From positions 62,001 through 126,000 of the forward strand of contig NZ_JALMUV010000005.1 in NCBI RefSeq assembly GCF_023155275.1: 64,000 nt of DNA. Direction: 5' to 3'. The translations under genes were made by a program, and so were the position numbers. Shown in pieces: positions 9,432 through 17,382 of this stretch. Positions within the stretch are counted from its first letter, which is position 1; every line of letters begins with the position of its first letter. Below the pieces are notes generated by a model. That model saw only the letters and a program-made list of their open reading frames with translations. It searched no databases and was not told the DNA's origin. The stretch is from Streptomyces rhizoryzae (GTDB lineage: Bacteria > Actinomycetota > Actinomycetes > Streptomycetales > Streptomycetaceae).

Positions 9432-9848
9432 CGCCACCCTCCGGAGGAAGGCGCGATGCGCCTGCTCGTCTCCTCGGCTCACCGGGGGCTACCCGGCGCG
9501 TTGTGGAGCCGGAGCGAACCAGTAGCCATTGCCGTCACGTCTCCCGTTCTACACCGCCAAGCTAAAACATCCCATTTCGGACACGCCGCTGCCCGCGACG
9601 CGCTCCGATCGAGCTCCCGTCGCTCGCTCGGGGGAATTGCCCGACTTGCACTACTTGTGCTGTTCAGTACCCGTACAGCTTACGCCGCGTATCCAGCCGG
9701 CGTCCGGGCGGGTACCGCCGCCCCGGGCAACGATCCGGTCACCATATGGCCGGAATCAACTCCTCCGGCGGCTCCGGGAGTTGACCCTCCCGGCACACCC
9801 GAAGGCCCCCGCGAAGCGGACTCGCGAGGGCCTTCTGCGGCGGATGGG
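9432..9848. other. Intergenic region: hopanoid promoter side and exporter terminator side
   Basis: These 417 bases separate two minus-strand operons. The half next to hpnC, about 9540-9710, is clearly more AT-rich than the surroundings and should hold the hopanoid promoter, but I see no pair of promoter hexamers good enough to name. The half next to 9849 contains the exporter terminator. No coding potential is convincing on either strand. Confidence 0.5.
9801..9835 (-). terminator. Rho-independent-type terminator after the exporter operon
   Basis: The arm GAAGGCCCCCGCGA (9801-9814) pairs with TCGCGAGGGCCTTC (9822-9835) with one G-T pair and a 7-base loop. It lies 14 bases past the stop codon of the ATP-binding protein gene and closes the minus-strand operon. 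There is no long T run, as is common in Streptomyces. Confidence 0.75.
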
Positions 9849-10652
9849 CTATTTGCCCGTCTCCTTCTCGTACGCCTTGATGACCTCGTCCGTCGGGCCG
9901 TCCATCAGCAGCTCGCCCCGCTCCAGCCACAGCACCCGGTCGCAGGTGTCCCGGATCGACTTGTTGTTGTGGCTGACCAGGAAGACCGTACCCGCTTCCT
10001 TGCGCAGCTCGCGGATGCGGGCCTCCGAGCGCTTCTGGAACGCGCGGTCGCCGGTGGCCAGCGCCTCGTCGATCAGGAGCACGTCGTGGTCCTTGGCGGC
10101 CGCGATGGAGAACCGCAGCCGGGCCGCCATACCGGACGAATAGGTGCGCATCGGCAGCGAGATGAAGTCGCCCTTCTCGTTGATGCCGGAGAAGTCGACG
10201 ATCTCGTCGTAGCGGGAGCGGACCTGCTCGCGGGACATGCCCATCGCCAGACCGCCCAGGAGGACGTTCTTCTCGCCGGTGAGGTCGTTCATCAGGGCCG
10301 CGTTCACGCCCAGCAGCGAGGGCTGGCCGTGGGTGTAGACCTTGCCGCGCTCGGCGGGCAGCAGGCCCGCCACCGCCTTCAGCAGGGTCGACTTGCCGGA
10401 GCCGTTGGAGCCGATCAGGCCGATCGACTCACCCCGGTACGCGGTGAAGGAGACCCCCTTGACCGCGTGCACCTCGCGCACGCCCACCGAGGGGCGGCGC
10501 CGGATGATCCGGCTCAGCGCTGCGGTCGCGCTGCCCTTGCCCGTACCCGTCCCGTAGACCCGGTAGACGATGTGCAGCTCGTCCGCGATCACGGTCGGGA
10601 TCCGCTCCTGCGCCGCCGCCGTCGGCTGGACGCCGTCCATCTGCTCAGCCAC
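9849..10652 (-). CDS. Polysaccharide/teichoic-acid-type ABC exporter, ATP-binding subunit (Wzt/TagH-like)
   Basis: A 267-residue ATPase that powers export of a lipid-linked glycopolymer with the permease encoded just upstream. Walker A is GSNGSGKST (residues 81-89), the signature is SSGMA (172-176), Walker B is VLLIDEA (191-197) and the switch histidine is H228. The RTYSSGMAARLRF and LATGDRAFQKR variants are typical of the Wzt/TagH/RfbE branch, not of drug exporters. There is no long C-terminal glycan-binding domain. The GTG at 10652 overlaps the permease stop by 8 bases and has TGAGGAGCG upstream. The substrate is unknown and is inferred from the operon. Confidence 0.88.
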   Translation of the reverse strand: MAEQMDGVQPTAAAQERIPTVIADELHIVYRVYGTGTGKGSATAALSRIIRRRPSVGVREVHAVKGVSFTAYRGESIGLIGSNGSGKSTLLKAVAGLLPAERGKVYTHGQPSLLGVNAALMNDLTGEKNVLLGGLAMGMSREQVRSRYDEIVDFSGINEKGDFISLPMRTYSSGMAARLRFSIAAAKDHDVLLIDEALATGDRAFQKRSEARIRELRKEAGTVFLVSHNNKSIRDTCDRVLWLERGELLMDGPTDEVIKAYEKETGK

Positions 10653-11583
10653 GTCCGTACCGCTCCTCAGCCTTCCAGAAGTACACAAAGCCCGCGGCGC
10701 CCGCCAGCAGCGCCCAGCCGAGCGCGTACGCCCAGACGTGCGGCGGGAGCTGGTTCGCCTTGAAGCTGTCGATCAGCGCGAACCGGATCAGATCGATGTA
10801 GACCGCGGCGGGGTTGGAGTAGAGCATCACCTCGACCCAGTGCGGGACGTGCTTGCCCTTCAGGATCACGCTGATGCTGAACATCACGCCGGACGCGTAC
10901 ATCCACGTCCGCATGATGAAGGGCATCAGCTGCGCCAGGTCGGGGGTCTTGCTGCCGAGCCGGGCCATGATCATCGCCAGGCCGGTGTTGAACACGAACT
11001 GGAGCAGCAGCGCCGGCAGCACCAGCAGCCACGACCACGTCGGCACCTGCCCGAACGCCAGCAGGATGACCACCAGCACGCCCATGGAGAACAGCAGTTG
11101 CTGGAGCTGCATCAGGCAGAACGAGATCGGCAGGCAGGCGCGCGGGAAGTGCAGCGCCCGCACCAGGCCGAGGTTGCCGGAGATCGCCCGCGTGCCGGCC
11201 ATCACCGAGCTCTGCGTGAAGGTGAAGATGAAGACACCCGTCACCAGGAACGGGACGTAGTCCGGGACGCCCTTCCGGGTGCCGATCAGCAGACCGAAGA
11301 TGAGGTAGTAGACGAGGGCGTTCAGCAGTGGCGTCGCCACCTGCCAGACCTGACCCAGCTTCGCCTGGCTGAACTGCGCGGTCAGCTTGGCGCTGGCGAA
11401 GGCCGAGATGAAATGCCGGCGGGCCCACAGCTGCCGGACGTACTCCGGGAGGGTGGGGCGGGCCCCGCTCTGCGCCAGTCCGTACTTCTGGGCCCGCTGG
11501 GCCGGCGTGAGCCCTTCGTCGGCGGATGGCGGGGCACTCATGGCGACCGCACTGTCGTGCGTAGTCTCGCTCACAGTTGACAC
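10645..11583 (-). CDS. Polysaccharide/teichoic-acid-type ABC exporter, permease subunit (Wzm/TagG-like)
   Basis: A 312-residue ABC-2-type permease with about six membrane segments after a cytosolic N-terminal stretch. The sequence FSQAKLGQVWQVATPLL and the following hydrophobic helices match the Wzm/TagG family. It forms the membrane channel for the ATPase encoded next. I prefer the GTG at 11583 behind GAGGACGAAA; an ATG at 11595 and a later ATG at 11541 are alternatives. A 68 bp gap separates it from the glycosyltransferase gene, the only notable break in this operon. Confidence 0.87.
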   Translation of the reverse strand: MSTVSETTHDSAVAMSAPPSADEGLTPAQRAQKYGLAQSGARPTLPEYVRQLWARRHFISAFASAKLTAQFSQAKLGQVWQVATPLLNALVYYLIFGLLIGTRKGVPDYVPFLVTGVFIFTFTQSSVMAGTRAISGNLGLVRALHFPRACLPISFCLMQLQQLLFSMGVLVVILLAFGQVPTWSWLLVLPALLLQFVFNTGLAMIMARLGSKTPDLAQLMPFIMRTWMYASGVMFSISVILKGKHVPHWVEVMLYSNPAAVYIDLIRFALIDSFKANQLPPHVWAYALGWALLAGAAGFVYFWKAEERYGRG

Positions 11584-11651
11584 TTTCGTCCTCATGGTGC
11601 GCTGCCGGGGCACGCACCGGTTCGCGCCTGATGCTCTCAGATACGAGCTTG

Positions 11652-12551
11652 TCAGATGATGGGAGGGCGGCCCAGACGGGTCAGTCGCCACACGGTAGCC
11701 CACTTCATGGGGCGCCTGGGGCCGCACGGAGTGGCCCAGCCCTCGCGGAATCCGCCCAGCCAGGCCCGCAGTCCCGGCAGCGACGGCCGGCGGGCGAGGG
11801 TGAGCAGGAACCAGACACCGAGATAGGCCGGAACCAGCGGGGCGGGGAGGTTGCGGCGGGCCAGCCAGACGCGGTTGCGGGCCACCATCCGGTGGTAGAC
11901 CGCGTGCCGGGCCGGGGCCGTGGTGGGGTGGTGCAGGACCATGTCCGCCCGGTAGTCGACCTGCCAGCCGGCGTCCAGCGCCCGCCAGGCCAGGTCGGTC
12001 TCCTCATGGGCGTAGAAGAAGTCGCCGGGCAGCCCGCCGACCCGGGCGAACACCGCGGTGCGGACCGCGTTGGCGCCGCCGAGGAAGGTGGTCACCCGCG
12101 AGGAGCGCAGCGGGTCCGAGGCGCGCAGCCGCGGGACGTGCCGGCGCTGGGTCAGCCCGGTGTCGGGGTCGGCGATCCGGAAGCTGATGATGCCCAGCTC
12201 CGGGTCGGCGGCGAACGCCTCCCGGCACAGCCGCGCGGTGTCGTTCCCGGCCAGCAGCCCGTCGTCGTCGAGGAAGAGCAGGGCGTCGACGTCCGATCCG
12301 GCCGGGCCGAACGCCTCGATGCCGGCGTTGCGGCCGGCCGGGATGCCGACGTTCTCCGGCAGCTCGACGGTCCGTACGGCCAGTCCCGGCACGGACAGCT
12401 CCGGCAGCGGGGCGCCGTTGCCGACCACCACCACCTCGACCGGGTCGCCCTCCTGCCGCGCGACCGACTCCAGCAGGGCACGCAGCTCGTCGGGGCGGTT
12501 GCCCATGGTGAGGACCACCGCCCCGAGCCGCATCCCGGACGCCGCGGTCAT
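11652..12551 (-). CDS. GT2-family glycosyltransferase
   Basis: A 299-residue family 2 glycosyltransferase. The N-terminal Rossmann-like strand VVLTMGNRP, the acidic FLDDDG motif near residue 100 (the DXD site for metal and nucleotide sugar) and the later HEETDLAWR acidic motif are all visible, resembling rhamnosyl/galactofuranosyl-type enzymes. The C-terminal part is basic and hydrophobic, suggesting membrane association. Its ATG overlaps the CDP-alcohol transferase stop (ATGA), so it is translationally coupled. It probably adds a sugar to the lipid or polymer made by this operon; donor and acceptor cannot be told. Confidence 0.85.
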   Translation of the reverse strand: MTAASGMRLGAVVLTMGNRPDELRALLESVARQEGDPVEVVVVGNGAPLPELSVPGLAVRTVELPENVGIPAGRNAGIEAFGPAGSDVDALLFLDDDGLLAGNDTARLCREAFAADPELGIISFRIADPDTGLTQRRHVPRLRASDPLRSSRVTTFLGGANAVRTAVFARVGGLPGDFFYAHEETDLAWRALDAGWQVDYRADMVLHHPTTAPARHAVYHRMVARNRVWLARRNLPAPLVPAYLGVWFLLTLARRPSLPGLRAWLGGFREGWATPCGPRRPMKWATVWRLTRLGRPPII

Positions 12552-13327
12552 CTGAGCCTGCTGGAGGCGAGGACGGACACCAGGTGCAGCAGCGTCTGGA
12601 GGAGCGCGATACCGGCCAGCACCGCGACACCCAGCCGGGAGAAGAACAGGTCGCCGCGGACCGCGTCGACGATCGCCAGGACCAGGATCAGCAGCGACGC
12701 CTCGATCCCGAGGATCAGCCGGTGGAACTTGAGCGCCGCGGCGGCCCGGCGGGCCAGCGCCATACCGGACGAGCGCGGCTCGGACGCCGCCTCCTTGACC
12801 GGCGGCAGACCGCCCTGGTGGCGGGCGACGCCGACGAGGTCGGTCTCCGCCTTGATCAGCACCGCGCCGAGCGCGGCCAGAGTGCCCAGGAAGGCCCAGA
12901 GCCAGTCGATCCGGCCCGGTCCCCACAGGTCGGCGGCGCGCAGGCCGAAGCCGACCAGCACCGCGGCGTCGCAGAGGTACGCGCCGACCCGGTCCAGGTA
13001 GACGCCACCCAGCGAGAACTGCTTCTTCCAGCGGGCGACCTCGCCGTCGACGCAGTCCAGCAGCAGGTAGAGCTGGACCATCAGCACGCCGAGCGCGGCG
13101 CCCCAGATGCCGGGCACCAGCAGCGCCGGGGCCGCGAGCACGCCGAAGACGGTCATCAGGTAGGTCAGCTGGTTGGGCGTGACCCGGGTGTTGACCAGGT
13201 ACCGGTCGCAGCGCAGCGAGATTTCCCGCATGTAGAGGCGGCCGGCCCAGTGCTCACCGCTGCGCCGGTCCTTCACGCCCTCGGGGTGAACGACCGGGCG
13301 GAGCTCAGCTACTGATGGTTTCGGCAT
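12548..13327 (-). CDS. CDP-alcohol phosphatidyltransferase family membrane protein with altered active site
   Basis: A 259-residue integral membrane protein with the CDP-alcohol phosphotransferase signature, beginning DCVDGEVAR at residues 91-99 and GVYLD at 108-112. The canonical motif needs a fourth aspartate four residues after the third; here that position is Ala116, and the next aspartate is at 120. The fourth aspartate is thought to act as the catalytic base, so activity may differ or the enzyme may use D120. It starts inside the previous gene (23 bp overlap). The partner alcohol is probably glycerol 1-phosphate or another polyol phosphate made by the operon; this is inference. Confidence 0.8.
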   Translation of the reverse strand: MPKPSVAELRPVVHPEGVKDRRSGEHWAGRLYMREISLRCDRYLVNTRVTPNQLTYLMTVFGVLAAPALLVPGIWGAALGVLMVQLYLLLDCVDGEVARWKKQFSLGGVYLDRVGAYLCDAAVLVGFGLRAADLWGPGRIDWLWAFLGTLAALGAVLIKAETDLVGVARHQGGLPPVKEAASEPRSSGMALARRAAAALKFHRLILGIEASLLILVLAIVDAVRGDLFFSRLGVAVLAGIALLQTLLHLVSVLASSRLR

Positions 13328-14366
13328 AGTCGGCGTATGCGTCCCTGATCTCGTCGGTGGACAGGTCCAGGTGCTCCAGGATCGTGTAGCGGCCCGGACG
13401 GGTCTTCGGGGCGAACTCGACGGCCTGCACGAACTCCTCGTCCGTGAAGCCGATGTCGCCCGGGGTGACCGGCAGCCCGTGGCGGCGCAGCACCTGGACC
13501 ATCAGCGCGGCGGTCTGCCGGTCGCCGCGCAGGTGGGTGGCGAACGCGGCACCGAGGCCGCACTGCTCGCCGTGGCTCGCCGCCCGCTTGGGGAAGAGCA
13601 GGTCGAAGGCGTGGTTGATCTCGTGGCAGGCGCCGGAGGCGGGGCGGCTGTCGCCGGCCACCGACATCGAGATGCCGGTCAGCACCAGGCCCTCGGCCAG
13701 CACCTGGAGGAAGTTGTCGTCGCCGACGCCCCCGGGGTGGCGCAGGACGGCCTCGCCGGCCTGCCGGGCCATCGCCGCGGCCAGTCCGTCGATCGCCTCG
13801 CCGGTCTCCCGGTGCGACAGCTCCCAGTCCGCGACCGCGGAGATGTTGGAGATCGCATCGCCGATCCCGGACCGCACGAAGCGGGCCGGGGCCTCCCGGA
13901 TGATGTCGAGGTCGATCACCACGGCGATCGGGTTGGGCACGCCGTACGAGCCGCGGCCCGCGTCGTTGTCGAGGGTGGCGACCGGGGAGCACAGCCCGTC
14001 GTGCGACAGGTTGGTGGCGACCGCCACCAGGGGCAGCCCGATGCGCGCGGCGGCGAACTTCGCACAGTCGATGATCTTGCCGCCGCCCAGGCCCACGACC
14101 GCGTCGTAGTGCCCCTTCTTCATGGCGTCGGCGAGCTTGATCGCGTCGTCCAGGGTGCCGCCGCCGACCTCGTACCACTCGGCGCCGGGGAGCGCGGGGG
14201 CCAGCCGCTCGCGCAGCCGGGCCCCCGAGCCGCCGCTGATCGCGATGGCGAGTTTGCCGGACGCCGAGATGCGCTGGTCGGCCAGCAGACCCGCCAGGTC
14301 GTCCAGGGCGCCGGCGCTGATGTCGACGACGACCGGGGACGGGATGAGGCGGGTCAGTACCGGCAT
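13305..14366 (-). CDS. Glycerol-1-phosphate dehydrogenase-like enzyme (EgsA/AraM family, iron-containing ADH fold)
   Basis: A 353-residue NAD(P)-dependent dehydrogenase of the family containing archaeal sn-glycerol-1-phosphate dehydrogenase and Bacillus AraM. Diagnostic stretches are GGGKIIDCAK (95-104), NLSHDGLCSPVA (119-130), GDAISNISAVADWELS, SRPASGACHEINHAFD and HGEQCGLG. The Asp in SHDG and the His residues of the last two are the expected metal ligands. It would reduce dihydroxyacetone phosphate to sn-glycerol 1-phosphate, the enantiomer not used in normal bacterial phospholipids. It overlaps the nucleotidyltransferase gene by 13 bp. Other polyol phosphates remain possible substrates. 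Confidence 0.85.
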   Translation of the reverse strand: MPVLTRLIPSPVVVDISAGALDDLAGLLADQRISASGKLAIAISGGSGARLRERLAPALPGAEWYEVGGGTLDDAIKLADAMKKGHYDAVVGLGGGKIIDCAKFAAARIGLPLVAVATNLSHDGLCSPVATLDNDAGRGSYGVPNPIAVVIDLDIIREAPARFVRSGIGDAISNISAVADWELSHRETGEAIDGLAAAMARQAGEAVLRHPGGVGDDNFLQVLAEGLVLTGISMSVAGDSRPASGACHEINHAFDLLFPKRAASHGEQCGLGAAFATHLRGDRQTAALMVQVLRRHGLPVTPGDIGFTDEEFVQAVEFAPKTRPGRYTILEHLDLSTDEIRDAYADYAETISS

Positions 14367-15112
14367 GCGATGTCACGGCCCTTCGCGAGGTCGTCGTGGT
14401 TGTCGATCTCGACCCACCGGACGTCGCCGATCGGCGCCACGTCGACCTTGAAGCCGCGGTTGACCAGCTCCTGGTAGCCGTCCTCGTAGTAGAGGTCGGG
14501 GTCCCGCTCGAAGGTGGTCTTCAGGGCGTCGGCCAGCTCGGCGGCGGCCGCGCCCTCGATGAGGGTGACACCGATGTACTCGCCGGTCGCCTCGGCCGGG
14601 TCCATCAGCTTGGTGATCTTCTGGACGCCCTTGGCGGGGTCCGCGACGACCTTCATCTCCTCGTCGGCGAGCTGCTTGACGGTGTCCAGCGCGAGGATGA
14701 TCTGCTGGCCGTTGCCGCGGGCGGCCAGCAGCGTCTGCTCGACGGAGACCGGGTGCACGGTGTCGCCGTTGGCGAGGATCACCGCGTCGTGGGCCGCGAG
14801 CACGTCACGGGCGCACCACAGGGAGTAGGCGTTGTTCCACTCCTCGGCCTTGTCGTTGTCGACGAGGGTCAGCGTGAGGCCGTACTTCTTCTCCAGGGCC
14901 TCCTTGCGCGCGTACACGGCCTCCTTGCGGTAGCCGACGACGATGGCGACCTCGGTCAGGCCGATCTCGGCGAAGTTGCCGAGCGTCAGGTCCAGGATGG
15001 TCGCCGCCTCCCCGTCCCCTTCCGGGCCCACCGGCACCAGGGCCTTCGGCAGGGTGTCGGTGTAGGGGCGCAGACGCCGTCCGGCGCCGGCGGCCAGCAC
15101 GAGGCCGATCAT
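14354..15112 (-). CDS. Nucleotidyltransferase (LicC/phosphocholine cytidylyltransferase-like)
   Basis: A 252-residue sugar- or alcohol-phosphate nucleotidyltransferase. It opens with the nucleotide-binding loop LAAGAGRRLRPYT followed by the lysine of LPKALVPVG, and has the metal aspartate in ILANGDTVHP (near residue 115) and the VEIDNHDDL motif near the end. The pattern is closest to LicC-type cytidylyltransferases. In this operon it may make the CDP-alcohol used by one of the CDP-alcohol transferases. Its start codon overlaps the stop of the preceding gene (ATGA). Whether it uses CTP or another NTP cannot be seen. Confidence 0.85.
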   Translation of the reverse strand: MIGLVLAAGAGRRLRPYTDTLPKALVPVGPEGDGEAATILDLTLGNFAEIGLTEVAIVVGYRKEAVYARKEALEKKYGLTLTLVDNDKAEEWNNAYSLWCARDVLAAHDAVILANGDTVHPVSVEQTLLAARGNGQQIILALDTVKQLADEEMKVVADPAKGVQKITKLMDPAEATGEYIGVTLIEGAAAAELADALKTTFERDPDLYYEDGYQELVNRGFKVDVAPIGDVRWVEIDNHDDLAKGRDIACRY

Positions 15113-16920
15113 GCGGGTTCTCCTTCATCGTGTACGGCGGGTGCTTGGGAGGACACCCAGAAGCGGATGCTCTCGGCGAGCACCAGCAGCGCCAGGACCA
15201 CGGCGAGAGCCGTGAGCGCGAGTGTGAAACCTGTGGCGGGCAGCAGGGCGGCGAGGACGGTGATCACGAGGATCCGCCCTTCGTAGCCGCCGGTCGCCCG
15301 GACCAGCCACCGCGGTGGGGCCCCGGTGCCTCCGCGGATGCGGTAGACCGTGTCGTAGTGATGGTAGGCGACCGCCGCGACCAGCCCGAACGCCGCGGGC
15401 AGCGCTCCGTGGTCGCCGGACCGGGCGGCCAGCACCAGCACGGTGAGGTATTCGCCGGCCCGCAGGAAGGGCGGTACGAGCCAGTCCAGGGCGCCCTTGA
15501 GCGGGCGGGACAGGGCCGCGGCGGCCAGCAGCGCGGAGCAGGCGGCGACGCCCACGGTGAGCCAGGAGGCGGGCCGCGGCTGCGAGATCACCCACACCAG
15601 CAGCACCGCGGACGAGAGAAACGCCATAACGGGCGCGAGCAGGGAACCGGTGCGGGTCCGGCCCCGGCCGCCGCGGGTGAGCAGCTCGACCAGCGGGCCG
15701 TGGTCGGCGAGGTCGGCGAGCGCCCGGGCGGCGCGGTCGGTGCGCCGGGCGCGGCGGGCCCGGGAGCGCAGCACCCGGCCCGCGGTGGTGTAGCAGGCGG
15801 CCAGCGCGCAGCCGATGAGCAGGGCGGAGAAGACGATGCGCGGGGTGGTCAGCGCGGTCAGCACCGCGATCATGGCCCAGCGCTCGCCGATCGGCAGCAC
15901 GATCATCCGGCGCGCCCAGACCGTCCAGCCGACCGCGTCGAGCCGGTCGGACAGGGCCACCGCGGGGCCGGCGTTCCCGGCGCCGCCCTCGAACTCGCTG
16001 CCCTCGTTGAACGAGAAGTCGACGATGTGGCGGCAGGTCTGGAGGATCATCGCGCCGAGCGCCAGCGCCCAGACGTCGTCCCCGCCGCGGGCCGCGCCGA
16101 GGGCGAGCCCGGCGTAGTAGGCGTACTCCTTGGCCCGGTCGAAGGTGGCGTCCAGCCAGGCGCCCAGCGTCGAGTACTGGAGCGAGTAGCGGGCCAGCTG
16201 CCCGTCGGTGCAGTCCAGGACGAAGGAGAGCAGGAGCAGCACACCGGCGGCGACGAAGCCGCCGCGGCTTCCGGTGGCCGCGCAGCCCGCCGCGATCAGC
16301 GCGGTGAGCAGGGAGGCGGTGGTGACCTGGTTGGGGGTCAGGCCGCGGCGCGCGCACCAGCGGGCGAGGTAGCGCGAGTACGGGCTGATGAAGAAGGTGG
16401 TGAAGAACCCGTCGCGGGACTTCACCGCGGTGCGCAGCCGGACCGCTTCGTCGTCGACGGCCGCGACCGCCGCCCTGGCCTCCTCCCGCTGGGCGGGGGT
16501 GAGCGCCAGGGTGGCGACGAGGCTGCCCAGCTCGACCCGGTGCAGCCCCGCGTCGGCCCGGTCCAGGGCGTCGGTGAGGGTGTCGGTGAGCAGGTCCGTC
16601 AGGTGCGCGGTGCCGGCGCCGACCGGGATGCGGGCGGCGGCACGGTCCAGCGCGGCGCGGGCGGCGGGCTGCACGGTGAGCGCGCCGGGCACCGCGGCGG
16701 CCGGGAAGCGGGGGTCGGTCAGGGCGAGCCGCAGGGCGTGCAGGTGGCCGACGAAGCGGGGGTCCACCAGGGCGACCCGCTCCTGGGCCGGCACCTGGGC
16801 CAGCAGCGCGGCCGTACCGGACGGGTCACCGGCCGTACGGACGTCAAAACCCAGTGTGCGCAGGTCGGCTTCGAGCGACGACCCGGCGACCGGCGGACCG
16901 GTGAGGATGGCGGTCGACAG
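15109..16920 (-). CDS. Large fused CDP-alcohol phosphatidyltransferase membrane protein, apparent CTG start
   Basis: First gene of the operon. The frame stays open to an in-frame TGA at 16927-16929, and the only start codon with a ribosome site (AAGGAG, 9 bases away) is CTG at 16920, giving 603 residues. The first GTG, at 16794, has no ribosome site and would drop 42 residues. The N-terminal 170 residues are soluble and not recognised. The CDP-alcohol transferase motif is complete: D236, D239, D257, D261 in DCTDGQLAR and GAWLDATFD. A further long membrane region of about six helices follows. Family members are, I recall, annotated as DUF5941 proteins. Confidence 0.75.
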   Translation of the reverse strand: MSTAILTGPPVAGSSLEADLRTLGFDVRTAGDPSGTAALLAQVPAQERVALVDPRFVGHLHALRLALTDPRFPAAAVPGALTVQPAARAALDRAAARIPVGAGTAHLTDLLTDTLTDALDRADAGLHRVELGSLVATLALTPAQREEARAAVAAVDDEAVRLRTAVKSRDGFFTTFFISPYSRYLARWCARRGLTPNQVTTASLLTALIAAGCAATGSRGGFVAAGVLLLLSFVLDCTDGQLARYSLQYSTLGAWLDATFDRAKEYAYYAGLALGAARGGDDVWALALGAMILQTCRHIVDFSFNEGSEFEGGAGNAGPAVALSDRLDAVGWTVWARRMIVLPIGERWAMIAVLTALTTPRIVFSALLIGCALAACYTTAGRVLRSRARRARRTDRAARALADLADHGPLVELLTRGGRGRTRTGSLLAPVMAFLSSAVLLVWVISQPRPASWLTVGVAACSALLAAAALSRPLKGALDWLVPPFLRAGEYLTVLVLAARSGDHGALPAAFGLVAAVAYHHYDTVYRIRGGTGAPPRWLVRATGGYEGRILVITVLAALLPATGFTLALTALAVVLALLVLAESIRFWVSSQAPAVHDEGEPA

Positions 16921-17382
16921 ACGAACTCACTCCTTGGATGCTGACGAGCAGCGCCGGTCGGTCCGTTTCACCACATTCGGCACGAACTACCCGGGCGGCG
17001 GGTGCGGCACACCTCGCCCGGGAGGGCCGGGTGGCACGTCGGCAGAGGCTATCGGATCGCGGGATGCGGCCGTTCACCACGTATTCACCACTCGATCGGG
17101 TGAGCGCCGGGTGCGCCTGCCGCGATCATCATGGTGGATCGGGCGGTGCCGGAACAACTGGCGGGCGGGTCGGCGCGGGGCGGGGCGCCGGTTATGCGGG
17201 GGCTGGTCACGGGTTGCCGCGGTGCGGCTGTGGCGCGGGCCATGCCGGTGGCGGACCGGGGGCGCGCGGCTCCCGGTGCACGCCGGGACACGCGGCGCCG
17301 CGCGGCGCCCGGTGGCGCTCTGCCACTGATGGGGAGCCCGGTGGGGCAGACTTGACGTCGACGACCGACGACAAGGATGGGC
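16921..17382. other. Divergent regulatory region between the exporter operon and idi
   Basis: These 462 bases carry no convincing gene. They contain the AAGGAG site and leader of the minus-strand operon, an AT-richer stretch at 16950-16990, and a PHO-box-like direct repeat at 17072-17089. A second weaker TTTCACC sits near 16968. The idi side is GC-rich, and I cannot place an idi promoter with confidence. Confidence 0.5.
17072..17089 (+). promoter_or_regulatory. Candidate PHO box (PhoP-binding direct repeat)
   Basis: GTTCACC, four bases ACGT, then ATTCACC form two 7-base units repeated every 11 bases, the arrangement known for Streptomyces PhoP operators. The first unit matches the GTTCACC consensus fully and the second at six of seven positions. 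The site is 152 bp upstream of the exporter operon start and 294 bp before idi. Function is inferred from the motif alone. Confidence 0.5.
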
